In this document: positions 1 through 5,715 of the stretch, one piece after another
Position numbering within the stretch: position 1 is the stretch's first letter
How the letters are laid out: each line of letters starts with the position of its first letter
Source: Candidatus Doudnabacteria bacterium
GTDB lineage: Bacteria > Patescibacteriota > Doudnabacteria > UBA920
DNA length: 6,437 bases
Direction of reading: 5' to 3'
Assembly: GCA_016788805.1 (NCBI GenBank)
Contig: JAEUSE010000060.1
Span: forward strand, 1 to 6,437
The notes under the pieces: generated by a model
What the model was told of the DNA's origin: nothing
The model's input: the letters and a program-made list of their open reading frames with translations, nothing else
Databases searched by the model: none
Translations under genes and position numbers: made by a program

Positions 1-103
1 TATATTTCATTTAGACCATTTGGAAAAAACTATCAACCAGCGGTTTGGCGGCCTGGCTTCAACCGGACCGCACATGCCGCCCACCATGGCATCACATTTT
101 TAA
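1..103 (+). CDS. C-terminal end of an unidentified protein (5' truncated by window)
   Basis: Frame 2 is open from the window edge to a TAA at 101-103. It encodes about 33 residues ending in GPHMPPTMASHF. The segment begins with an amphipathic, charged stretch (HLDHLEKTINQRFGG) that reads like real protein. The other two plus frames over the same bases look less protein-like, and one has an early stop. The next gene starts 14 bases after the stop, so the two are probably co-transcribed. I do not recognise the family, and too little is visible to assign a role. The start lies outside the window. Confidence 0.5.
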   Translation, partial: IFHLDHLEKTINQRFGGLASTGPHMPPTMASHF

Positions 104-117
104 TTTTTTATACGCAT

Positions 118-423
118 ATGGATTTAGGTATTTTTACGACCCATGCCAGCACCCGCCTGCCCCTGTCGGAAATAGTTGCGAGCCTGCACAAACTTAAAAA
201 CGACGGTCATTTGGGCGGCGACCAGCTTATCTTCCTGGAAGGTGAAGCGTCGGCACTTGCTCTTAAACACTCAGATAAAACCATTAGCTGCGAAGACATC
301 CGTATGTGGATGCACGAACTGGAGCATAAATACGACGACCACGGCATAGACAGCGCGAAAGTGGAAAACCATATTGCTCCCGCTTTGGCCGAAGTATTGA
401 ATAAACATATAAGCCATTCATAA
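118..423 (+). CDS. hypothetical protein, 101 aa, soluble, acidic/helical
   Basis: An ATG at 118 opens a 101-codon frame ending in TAA. The product has no signal peptide or membrane segment. It is rich in Asp, Glu, His and Lys and reads as mostly helical, with a charged middle (MHELEHKYDDHG at about residues 62-73) and an Ala-rich C-terminal helix. The start follows the previous stop by 14 bases. The gap is T-rich with no Shine-Dalgarno sequence, so translation may depend on coupling or on an AT-rich leader. The frame is also open upstream of 118, but that stretch reads unlike protein and overlaps the preceding gene, so I kept the ATG. A strong hairpin 10 bases after the stop ends the transcript. 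I do not recognise the family. Confidence 0.72.
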   Translation: MDLGIFTTHASTRLPLSEIVASLHKLKNDGHLGGDQLIFLEGEASALALKHSDKTISCEDIRMWMHELEHKYDDHGIDSAKVENHIAPALAEVLNKHISHS

Positions 424-432
424 AACATAAAA

Positions 433-458
433 AAACCCTTGCGCGTACGCAAGGGTTT
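433..458. terminator. bidirectional rho-independent terminator
   Basis: A perfect 11-bp stem pairs AAACCCTTGCG at 433-443 with CGCAAGGGTTT at 448-458 around a CGTA loop. An A-run precedes the stem (428-435) and a T-rich tail follows, so it can act in both directions. It sits between two convergent genes, the 101-aa gene ending at 423 and the minus-strand gene ending at 473. Confidence 0.9.
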
Positions 459-472
459 GTTACAAGCGGTCT

Positions 473-958
473 CTACTGTACCGTAATTTTCGCGACGTTC
501 TGGCTGCTTCCGCAGTCGACATAAATAATGCCGGGCGTAGTCAGCTTTACCACGGTATAGTCGTAGGCCGGAATTCGGTAGGCCTTACCGCTAAAGTTAA
601 TAAGTCGTTCCACGTCGGCCCGATTGTCCAACATAAGCTCCAAACCGACTTTGTAAATATTACCGGTCGGCGTAGCTTGGCACTGGCCGTTAAACTGAAC
701 ACGCTGCGCACCGTAGCGCTTAACCGCCTCTGCGTAGGGTAACTTAGCCGACGACGGCTGTGAGACAGACTTTTCCGTGGAGGGCGCCGCCGGTACTTTA
801 TTTTCGGATACTGTTGCCGCAGGGACATCCCCCGTCGGCGTCGCGGTTACAGGCTGGGACTGCTCGACCGACAGAGCCGATGTGGCAGACCTGCGACCAT
901 ATACAATTGCCAATACGGCGAGCACTAACACCAATGCGGCTAACAAATACTTCTTCAT
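473..958 (-). CDS. membrane-anchored protein with cupredoxin-like C-terminal domain
   Basis: The 161-aa product starts MKKYLLAALVLVLAVLAIVYG, a signal-anchor or signal-peptide helix (about residues 4-20) with two lysines before it. A Pro/Ser/Thr/Ala-rich linker (about 24-72) leads to a beta-rich domain of about 85 residues (76-161). That domain ends YVDCGSSQNVAKITVQ, which resembles the last strands of cupredoxin folds. The usual copper ligands are not visible: Cys149 is present, but the following His and Met are absent, and a second Cys93 could pair with it as a disulfide. I infer an extracytoplasmic structural or binding domain rather than an electron carrier. An ATG six codons upstream (976) is possible; I prefer 958 because it gives the normal MKK signal start and lies farther from the predicted transcription start. 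Neither start has a good ribosome site. The gene is single and ends in a shared terminator. Confidence 0.8.
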   Translation of the reverse strand: MKKYLLAALVLVLAVLAIVYGRRSATSALSVEQSQPVTATPTGDVPAATVSENKVPAAPSTEKSVSQPSSAKLPYAEAVKRYGAQRVQFNGQCQATPTGNIYKVGLELMLDNRADVERLINFSGKAYRIPAYDYTVVKLTTPGIIYVDCGSSQNVAKITVQ

Positions 959-992
959 ACATTTATATGACTGCATTACCCAACACTCTTTT

Positions 993-1023
993 AGTATACT
1001 TCTCTTTAAACCACTCTCGTAAA
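993..1023 (-). promoter_or_regulatory. candidate promoter for the cupredoxin-like gene
   Basis: Read on the minus strand, TATACT (993-998) is a good -10 box. TTTACG (1018-1023) is a partial -35 match with a long 19-base spacer. Transcription would start near 986, giving a leader of about 28 bases to the ATG at 958. The -10 is convincing; the -35 is weak. Confidence 0.45.
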
Positions 1024-1065
1024 CACGAGCGATAAAAATAAAATAGTTACTACGCTTTTATATAT

Positions 1066-1094
1066 TTGCGGAATAAATAGAATCGTGCTATAAT
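1066..1094 (+). promoter_or_regulatory. extended -10 promoter for the glycoside-hydrolase-like gene
   Basis: A consensus TATAAT at 1089-1094 is preceded directly by TGC (extended -10). Seventeen bases upstream is TTGCGG (1066-1071), half a -35 match. Predicted transcription start is near 1101, leaving a leader of about 95 bases before the ATG at 1196. This is the best promoter in the window. Confidence 0.7.
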
Positions 1095-1144
1095 TATCTC
1101 AGAAAGTAATCTTCTGAAACAAAAAATAATTTAACAAAACGTAG

Positions 1145-1171
1145 ACAAACCTTTTGCGCAAAAAGGCTTGT
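1145..1171 (+). promoter_or_regulatory. hairpin in the 5' leader of the 540-aa gene
   Basis: An imperfect inverted repeat pairs ACAAACCTTTT (1145-1155) with AAAAAGGCTTGT (1160-1171) around GCGC. It has one mismatch and one bulged A, and the core TTTTGCGCAAAA is self-complementary. It is followed by TT and then ACGCTTT, a poor T-tail. It lies between the promoter and the start codon, so it could be an attenuator, a transcript-stabilising hairpin or a binding palindrome. The stem has few GC pairs, so it is unlikely to be a strong terminator. Confidence 0.4.
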
Positions 1172-1195
1172 TTACGCTTTAGCTGTGTATACCAT

Positions 1196-2818
1196 ATGAA
1201 GAACCTCATTTGGCATTCGTCCGAGCACCCAACCTGTTCACCGTCCAAATTACACGCCCTGCGCCATACCCACGTCCACAGCGGCGTAGCTTTGGTATGC
1301 ATGGCACTCGCGGCACTGTTAATCGTACCGTACCTATCGCTCATAGACACAGAGTTCAACGTTGCCAACGACACCTTAACCGTGTCGCTCAGCCTTCGCC
1401 GCACCCGTGCGCTCGGCACTCAGTACAGCCTAGCCAATCTGAAAGGTGTAGACGTGATGAAGTTCACCAAAGACACGGTTACAAACCAGCCCGACGACGC
1501 GACCGTGCAAAGCATTGTCAAAGCCATCACCGCTAACATACGCCCTACGCACATTGCCGTATCTACCCCGCTGGACAGCAGCGCCGACTACCCGACCGGC
1601 GGCACCCCGAGTCCGCGTTCGGCAGAAAGTTTTACCCAACTCTGGGCCGATACAATCCACGCCAACGGTGCCCGCGTGCTTTGGCGCGGTACTTGGTCCG
1701 GCATAGAAGGCATATATAACTTCCCCGCACGAGTTGGCACAAATCGCTTTCCCACCGGCACCGTGGCCAGCGCCCCCACAGACGGCAACACCACCTGGCT
1801 CGGTAAAACCTATGCATATATAGTCAGCCACCCGAGCTACTTCGCCGACGGCGATATTTGGGCACCGCTACCCGAACGCACCGAGGGTATATTTCAAGAC
1901 GCTACGTCCTTTCTCCCCTACGACGGAGCAGGTATACAGGCCAACTACGCCAATTTCTTTATGGACCTACAAAAAGTATCTGCGACTGCTTTTAGTGTTA
2001 TAGGTAAACGAGTCCAAACCGGCTGGACCGCCCAAAATTTTAGCGAAGTAAAAAGCGGCTGGCTACCCAATAGCCTTTTTGATGCGGCAGACATTGTGGT
2101 GGTGGATCATTATGGCATCATCCATACGGCCGCGGAGATGGAAAACGACTTACGCGCTATTTCTACCCAACGCGGCAAACAAGTGTTCTTGCAAGAATGG
2201 GGCGACTACTGGAATAGCGGCCTTGATGCCGCAAGCCGCAAAGTTTACCTGCAAAATATGTACGGGGTATTCCAAAAGCTTGCCAACGAAGGTATTCTGG
2301 CCGGGTTTAACTACTGGGGTGGCTGGGATAACAACGCGGAAGGCATTTTAACCAGCACCAACGGAGTGTACTCTATAAACGATCGAGGAGCCACTTTAGC
2401 GCAGTTCTTTGGGGCTAACCCCTCCACCGACCCTACCGCTCCTACAGACCCGGGAACACCGCCGCCCGCGCCCACCACCGACACTACGCCGCCCACTATC
2501 CAAAATGTAACCTCACTCGCCACCAGCAACACCGCGAGCCTCACCTGGAATACAAGCGAGCCGGCCACCACTCGAGTAGAGTACGGCCTCACTACCAACT
2601 ACGGCCAAACTTCGCCGCTTGATACAGCTTTGCTGTTGAGCCATAGCGTGAGTCTAACAAACCTGCAAACCGGCACCACGTACCACTATCGCCTCCACAG
2701 CGCAGACGCCGCCGGAAACGAAACTGTGACCCAAGACGCAATTTTTACCACTACCAACGCCCCACAAACCGGCTCACCAGGAAAAAAACCGATCCGCAAC
2801 AAACCCCCCAAACGGTAG
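1196..2818 (+). CDS. membrane-anchored glycoside-hydrolase-like TIM barrel with FN3 domain
   Basis: The 540-aa product has a basic/His-rich N-terminus and one membrane helix (about residues 30-50), which places the rest outside the cell. Residues about 84-400 read as an alternating strand/helix barrel of the GH clan A type. The landmarks are GVDVMKF (first strand), WAPLPER with Glu227 at the expected acid/base strand, VVVDHYG (304-307), LQEWGDYW with Glu334 as likely nucleophile, and NYWGGWDN (372-379) on the last strand. A Pro/Thr linker (about 408-431) leads to an FN3 domain (about 432-520; RVEYGLTTNYG and TYHYRLHSADAAGNE are typical). A short basic tail ends the protein. The family places it as a polysaccharide or cell-surface glycan hydrolase; the substrate is unknown. 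The frame is open back to a TTG at 1154, but ATG 1196 lies beyond the leader hairpin and keeps the whole anchor, so I chose it. No Shine-Dalgarno sequence is visible. Confidence 0.82.
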   Translation: MKNLIWHSSEHPTCSPSKLHALRHTHVHSGVALVCMALAALLIVPYLSLIDTEFNVANDTLTVSLSLRRTRALGTQYSLANLKGVDVMKFTKDTVTNQPDDATVQSIVKAITANIRPTHIAVSTPLDSSADYPTGGTPSPRSAESFTQLWADTIHANGARVLWRGTWSGIEGIYNFPARVGTNRFPTGTVASAPTDGNTTWLGKTYAYIVSHPSYFADGDIWAPLPERTEGIFQDATSFLPYDGAGIQANYANFFMDLQKVSATAFSVIGKRVQTGWTAQNFSEVKSGWLPNSLFDAADIVVVDHYGIIHTAAEMENDLRAISTQRGKQVFLQEWGDYWNSGLDAASRKVYLQNMYGVFQKLANEGILAGFNYWGGWDNNAEGILTSTNGVYSINDRGATLAQFFGANPSTDPTAPTDPGTPPPAPTTDTTPPTIQNVTSLATSNTASLTWNTSEPATTRVEYGLTTNYGQTSPLDTALLLSHSVSLTNLQTGTTYHYRLHSADAAGNETVTQDAIFTTTNAPQTGSPGKKPIRNKPPKR

Positions 2819-2828
2819 TCCATCGTAC

Positions 2829-2858
2829 AAAAACCCGACTTCAAAAAGTCGGGTTTTT
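2829..2858 (+). terminator. rho-independent terminator of the 540-aa gene
   Basis: A perfect 13-bp stem pairs AAAAACCCGACTT (2829-2841) with AAGTCGGGTTTTT (2846-2858) around a CAAA loop and ends in five T. It starts 10 bases after the TAG stop. It separates the 540-aa gene from the small membrane-protein gene, which has its own promoter just after it. Confidence 0.92.
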
Positions 2859-2886
2859 GGTAACTATTGTATGTATGCAGTATGAT
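2857..2886 (+). promoter_or_regulatory. candidate promoter for the 119-aa membrane protein gene
   Basis: TTGGTA (2857-2862, 4 of 6 to the -35 consensus) and TATGAT (2881-2886, 5 of 6 to the -10) are 18 bases apart. The -35 overlaps the tail of the preceding terminator. Transcription would begin near 2893, downstream of the earlier in-frame start candidates, which supports ATG 2929 as the true start. Confidence 0.55.
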
Positions 2887-2928
2887 AAAAGTATTAACCC
2901 ATGCACACGCAGCATTTGGAACAGTACC

Positions 2929-3288
2929 ATGCCACTCAACCTCACCGCACTACTCTTGCTGTGCGCCGGAACGCTGCACTTTATAGCCGCACCTGAACGG
3001 TTCGCGTCTCACGCGGCGCTCGGTGTCTGCTTTATTGTGTTAGGCCTTTTACAAATTGTGCTGGCATATTTACTCATTCGAAAACCCACCAAAAAACTAG
3101 TCCTGTTCGGTATAGGCTTCAACACCGGTCTGCTGGTACTCTGGCTGCTTTCGCAAGTTTTGCCCGGCCTAGCCGGCAATGGTCGAGAATCGCTCAGCCT
3201 ACTCAGCGGGCTGAGAAAAATACTTGAACTGATATCGGTGGAGTTGCTGATTCAATACTCACAACGAATGGACGAAAGTAAAAGTTAG
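2929..3288 (+). CDS. small multi-pass membrane protein, 119 aa
   Basis: From ATG 2929 the product is 119 aa and very hydrophobic. Membrane segments fall at about residues 4-21, 29-50 and 57-77, and there is a fourth, more amphipathic stretch at about 89-109. The pattern GTLHFIAAPERF followed by a Gly/Leu-rich helix, RKPTKK, and a helix containing GFN and LWLLSQ resembles small uncharacterised four-helix membrane proteins common in Actinobacteria and CPR genomes. No function is known to me. The charged RKPTKK loop between helices 2 and 3 suggests that this loop faces the cytoplasm. The frame extends upstream to 2857, but those codons overlap the terminator tail and predicted promoter. The gene has no Shine-Dalgarno sequence and no terminator of its own; its TAG overlaps the stop of the convergent gene. 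Confidence 0.75.
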   Translation: MPLNLTALLLLCAGTLHFIAAPERFASHAALGVCFIVLGLLQIVLAYLLIRKPTKKLVLFGIGFNTGLLVLWLLSQVLPGLAGNGRESLSLLSGLRKILELISVELLIQYSQRMDESKS

Positions 3289-4061
3289 GTGTGCACCCGC
3301 ACCGCCGGAACTAACACGCGGGCCATGGCTTGTATCGCTCGTCGATTTTGCAGTAGACGGTTATTAATATCCACCGCCAATAAAGTAATATCCGACCGGT
3401 TCTGTAAACTAGTAAACACACCCCCGTCTACGTCCTTCATCCCCCACGGCTTGTTCTCCGCCACAACCAAAGAGGTCTGTTTTTTAACTACACCGGCAAA
3501 CCGTTTACCCTCGGTCACAGCCCGGTCGTAGAGCACATCAATATCCACCTTGCGCACATCTCCGCGATATACCGGATAAAAAGAGTGGACAGACAGCACT
3601 AAACAATGACCATGTTTGGCCACTAAGCGTTGCGCAAGCGCCAACCCTGCAGCCTGGTAGGGTTGGACATACTGCTCGTATCGCACAGCTGCCAAACGAG
3701 TGGATTTTTTTTGATTAGTCACAATGGGCACAATCGTTTCTATACCCTCCAGCTCAGTGAGTAATTCGGTTTTCAATGCTGGGGCATGGTACCCGTTGCC
3801 GGCCACGCCCTGCATGTCCAGTCGACGATTATAATCGATAACCAAGCGAGAAGTAGTAGCCAACAACATGCTGGCCCCCAAACTTTCTGCAAGCGTTCGA
3901 GTGAGTTGCTCACTCCCAGGGTCGTATAAATCTTTCGCACCCCGCAGTTCCGCCGAACTTAATCCAAGTCTATCTAAATTCTTTGGGATTCGCGCAGAAG
4001 CATGCTCACAGGTTAATAAAATTGGGCTTCTTAGATTTGCCTTTAAAATATACGGTTTCAT
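3285..4061 (-). CDS. N-formylglutamate amidohydrolase-like protein (FGase family)
   Basis: The 258-aa product carries the FGase-family landmarks in order: TCEHAS (17-22, with Glu19 and His20), YDPGS (46-50), SRLVIDYNRR (71-80), VHSFYPVY (158-165), VAENKPW (200-206) and DINNRLL (231-237). Family members are zinc-dependent amidohydrolases. The founding enzyme splits N-formylglutamate to formate and glutamate, but many relatives act on other N-acyl-amino acids or peptides. No histidine-degradation gene is nearby, and a GCS2-type ligase lies directly upstream, so a peptide or amide substrate is as likely as N-formylglutamate. I chose ATG 4061 over a TTG at 4082 because the TTG lies inside the upstream terminator hairpin. 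The start follows six T residues with no Shine-Dalgarno sequence. The length is normal for the family. Confidence 0.85.
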   Translation of the reverse strand: MKPYILKANLRSPILLTCEHASARIPKNLDRLGLSSAELRGAKDLYDPGSEQLTRTLAESLGASMLLATTSRLVIDYNRRLDMQGVAGNGYHAPALKTELLTELEGIETIVPIVTNQKKSTRLAAVRYEQYVQPYQAAGLALAQRLVAKHGHCLVLSVHSFYPVYRGDVRKVDIDVLYDRAVTEGKRFAGVVKKQTSLVVAENKPWGMKDVDGGVFTSLQNRSDITLLAVDINNRLLQNRRAIQAMARVLVPAVRVHT

Positions 4062-4099
4062 AAAAAATGTGAGGAGAAACAAAACTGCTGTTTCTCCTC
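4062..4099 (-). terminator. terminator hairpin between the GCS2-type gene and the FGase-like gene
   Basis: A perfect 11-bp stem (GAGGAGAAACA paired with TGTTTCTCCTC, 4071-4081 and 4089-4099) has a 7-base loop. On the minus strand it is followed by ACA and six T (4067-4062). It lies about 50 bases after the TGA of the upstream gene. The last T abuts the ATG of the FGase-like gene, so the hairpin also forms that gene's immediate 5' leader. The left arm contains AGGAG, which the stem would hide. Confidence 0.85.
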
Positions 4100-4104
4100 T
4101 CTTA

Positions 4105-4113
4105 ATACTAGCA
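4105..4113 (-). promoter_or_regulatory. candidate extended -10 element for the FGase-like gene
   Basis: On the minus strand TGC precedes TAGTAT (4 of 6 to the -10 consensus), the same TGC extension as in the promoter at 1089-1094. No good -35 is visible. Transcription would start near 4098, exactly at the base of the terminator-type hairpin. Support is limited to this motif and its spacing. Confidence 0.3.
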
Positions 4114-4142
4114 CAGCTATCACGAATGCTGACGATAGCTGT
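4113..4142. repeat. 9-bp perfect inverted repeat (ACAGCTATC/GATAGCTGT)
   Basis: ACAGCTATC at 4113-4121 is matched by GATAGCTGT at 4134-4142 with a 12-base spacer. It begins seven bases after the TGA of the GCS2-type gene and lies just upstream of the extended -10 candidate. It could be an operator for the FGase-like gene or an RNA hairpin in the upstream gene's 3' end. It has no T-tail, so it is not itself a terminator. Confidence 0.55.
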
Positions 4143-4148
4143 ACAATT

Positions 4149-5435
4149 TCACCGCAACATATTGAGCGCTTGCATGGCCGTAGCAAGCTGCCGCTCCGTA
4201 GGGCTTGGATTGTACTCCAACATTCGAGCAAGTTGTTCGGACGGGCAACCCGATGCGAGTCGAGCATGCAACCGCTCGAGCCACACCACCGCATCGTCCA
4301 GTCCGCGCAGATGCAAGCCTTGTTCGGCCCGGCGCAACCAAACTGCCGCTGCCTGTTTTGCGCCCACTACTGTACCATCGAGCCAGAGTTCGCCGCTCAG
4401 ACCATTTTGCATAGCGGACACGCGATTTTCTGCCACCCGGTCTATCGGTATGAACTCTTGATGGTACTCGCAGTACGCCAGCATACCGAGATACGCCGCC
4501 GTAAAAGCTACTTCATCTTCCCACTCAGCTTGGGTAGGAAGGTTCCGTAACTCTACCACTACGCTCCCCTCGATAAATTTAATGCGGGCATCGAGCCATG
4601 CCATGCCGATGGCTATCTGTAACGCTGCGTCCGGATTGTCCAAAATAAAGGGGAACCGGGCAATGCGTCGCAAATAGTCTTGCACGGAATCGAAGTAACG
4701 CTCGGGCAAACCCACGCGAGGACCATAGCCCTTACGGAGTTGCCGCCGCGTGCGCGTGTCGTGCGTAAGTTGCCAAGCATGCATGCGCACGTCCGCAAAC
4801 CCGGTGTCGGTACATTGTAAGTACCGAGCATTCGCGGCGAGAGCCAATAAGTACGGCCCCACCATGAAAGAGTAGTTGAGCAGGTTAACCCCGTGTCCAA
4901 ACGATTGCGCCTGAACGTTAACCTGGAACGCCTGACACAGCGAAACCACAGCCGCATCAATCTCCACCCCACCTACGGCACACACCAAGTCTTTCCGACG
5001 ATGCAAGTCTTGGAAGTCCGGCACCCGCTGGTACTTAGGTGTGTTGGTTCTGGGCGGTTGCAAACCCTCCAAAAACGGGTTGGTCCCGCACCGCACCAAA
5101 CCAACCCCGCGCTCTCGGCATGCCCGAAGGATGCCCTCCGCCGTTGCACGATGACCTGCAACAACCGCTGCAAAACCATTTTCAAGGCTTACCGGCGAAG
5201 GCGACTTTTCAACTTGGTGCAAGCCCAACTCGTAGGTGCCGCCCACTGCACGCATGACAGCATCCCGTACAGCGCCAAGTTCGAGGCCGCACAAACCCGG
5301 ACAATACAATGCCACTTCGGTTTCTAAACCAACCAAGTGACCTGGCCGCGCGAACTGGGCGCTCGCTTTAAGTAACTGCCCGCACGCCAACTCATACGCT
5401 CGTCGCATACGCCACTCTTGCGCAAGTGAAAACAT
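4149..5435 (-). CDS. GCS2-family (glutamate-cysteine ligase-type) carboxylate-amine ligase
   Basis: The 428-aa product has the outline of GCS2 ligases, which use ATP to join a carboxylate (often glutamate) to an amine. Landmarks are GLETEVAL (36-43, the Glu-x-Glu metal-binding strand), HQVEKSPSP (73-81, second acidic strand), GTNPF (117-121), FQVNVQ (170-175, in place of the usual HVHV), MVGPYLLALAANAR (191-204) and VVVELRNLPTQ (292-302, matching the family's TVEVR-type arginine strand). The length is normal to slightly long. It is a divergent member, so gamma-glutamylcysteine synthesis cannot be assumed. ATG 5435 is fixed by a perfect AGGAGG four bases upstream; the open frame extends further but reads unlike the family. 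The gene lies between two terminators, so it is probably transcribed alone or by read-through. Confidence 0.82.
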   Translation of the reverse strand: MFSLAQEWRMRRAYELACGQLLKASAQFARPGHLVGLETEVALYCPGLCGLELGAVRDAVMRAVGGTYELGLHQVEKSPSPVSLENGFAAVVAGHRATAEGILRACRERGVGLVRCGTNPFLEGLQPPRTNTPKYQRVPDFQDLHRRKDLVCAVGGVEIDAAVVSLCQAFQVNVQAQSFGHGVNLLNYSFMVGPYLLALAANARYLQCTDTGFADVRMHAWQLTHDTRTRRQLRKGYGPRVGLPERYFDSVQDYLRRIARFPFILDNPDAALQIAIGMAWLDARIKFIEGSVVVELRNLPTQAEWEDEVAFTAAYLGMLAYCEYHQEFIPIDRVAENRVSAMQNGLSGELWLDGTVVGAKQAAAVWLRRAEQGLHLRGLDDAVVWLERLHARLASGCPSEQLARMLEYNPSPTERQLATAMQALNMLR

Positions 5436-5439
5436 AGTT

Positions 5440-5445
5440 CCTCCT
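5440..5445 (-). promoter_or_regulatory. perfect Shine-Dalgarno site AGGAGG
   Basis: On the minus strand AGGAGG is followed by AACT and the ATG at 5435. It decides the start of the GCS2-type gene against longer in-frame options. It is the only clear ribosome site in the window. Confidence 0.9.
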
Positions 5446-5459
5446 GTTTCTGATTTTTG

Positions 5460-5489
5460 AGTACACTTAAAACGCCTGCGCAAATGCAA
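5460..5489 (-). promoter_or_regulatory. weak candidate promoter for the full-length GCS2-type gene
   Basis: On the minus strand TTGCAT (5484-5489) and TGTACT (5460-5465) are 18 bases apart, with transcription starting near 5453. Both boxes are partial matches. A short inverted repeat, CGCAA/TTGCG (5479-5494), overlaps the -35 and could be an operator. A promoter is expected here because a terminator lies just upstream. Confidence 0.3.
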
Positions 5490-5500
5490 TTGCGAAGACA

Positions 5501-5534
5501 ACAAAAAACCAGCTTGCCGCTTAGCAAGCTGGTT
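5501..5534 (-). terminator. rho-independent terminator between the two GCS2-type genes
   Basis: A perfect 11-bp stem pairs AACCAGCTTGC with GCAAGCTGGTT (5507-5517 and 5524-5534) around a 6-base loop. On the minus strand it runs into TTTTTTGT. It lies about 180 bases after the stop of the upstream GCS2 gene and about 65 bases before the ATG of the downstream one. Confidence 0.9.
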
Positions 5535-5644
5535 AGAATTTTGCAAAAATTATGCAACACTCAAATAAGCCGCCAAGCCAGGAAAGCCGGTAAAATAAAA
5601 ATAAAAGCTATTTTGAATGTTGGCGACTCGTTTCATGTACACAC

Positions 5645-5672
5645 AGAGTAGCAAACCGCACAACATTGTCAA
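5645..5672 (-). promoter_or_regulatory. possible promoter inside the gap between the GCS2-type genes
   Basis: On the minus strand a perfect TTGACA (5667-5672) is followed, 16 bases on, by TACTCT (5645-5650), a poor -10. If active, it would start an RNA near 5638 that ends at the terminator at 5501-5534, about 135 bases long. The weak -10 keeps confidence low. Confidence 0.25.
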
Positions 5673-5715
5673 TAACAAAAGGTGGATATACTACACGCCA
5701 TACCCACCCTTGAAG

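Noticed and set aside
1168..1193. Second promoter TTGTTT/TATACC just before ATG 1196
   Set aside because: The spacer would be only 14 bases and the start would fall at or beyond the ATG.
1154..1195. TTG start upstream of the glycoside-hydrolase-like gene
   Set aside because: The TTG lies at the loop of the leader hairpin and has no ribosome site. ATG 1196 retains the complete membrane anchor.
2765..2815. PQTG near the C-terminus of the 540-aa protein as a sortase signal
   Set aside because: A sorting signal needs a hydrophobic helix between the motif and the basic tail. Here the basic residues follow directly and the protein is already anchored at its N-terminus.
3868..4461. Long plus-strand open frame (197 codons) opposite the FGase-like and GCS2-type genes
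   Set aside because: It spans the start of one recognised minus-strand gene, a terminator and the end of another. It is rich in Ser, Arg, Ala and Cys without domain features, as expected of an antisense shadow.
5436..5546. Longer N-terminus for the 428-aa GCS2-type ligase
   Set aside because: The extension runs over the terminator at 5501-5534 and the predicted promoter, while a perfect AGGAGG sits just before ATG 5435.
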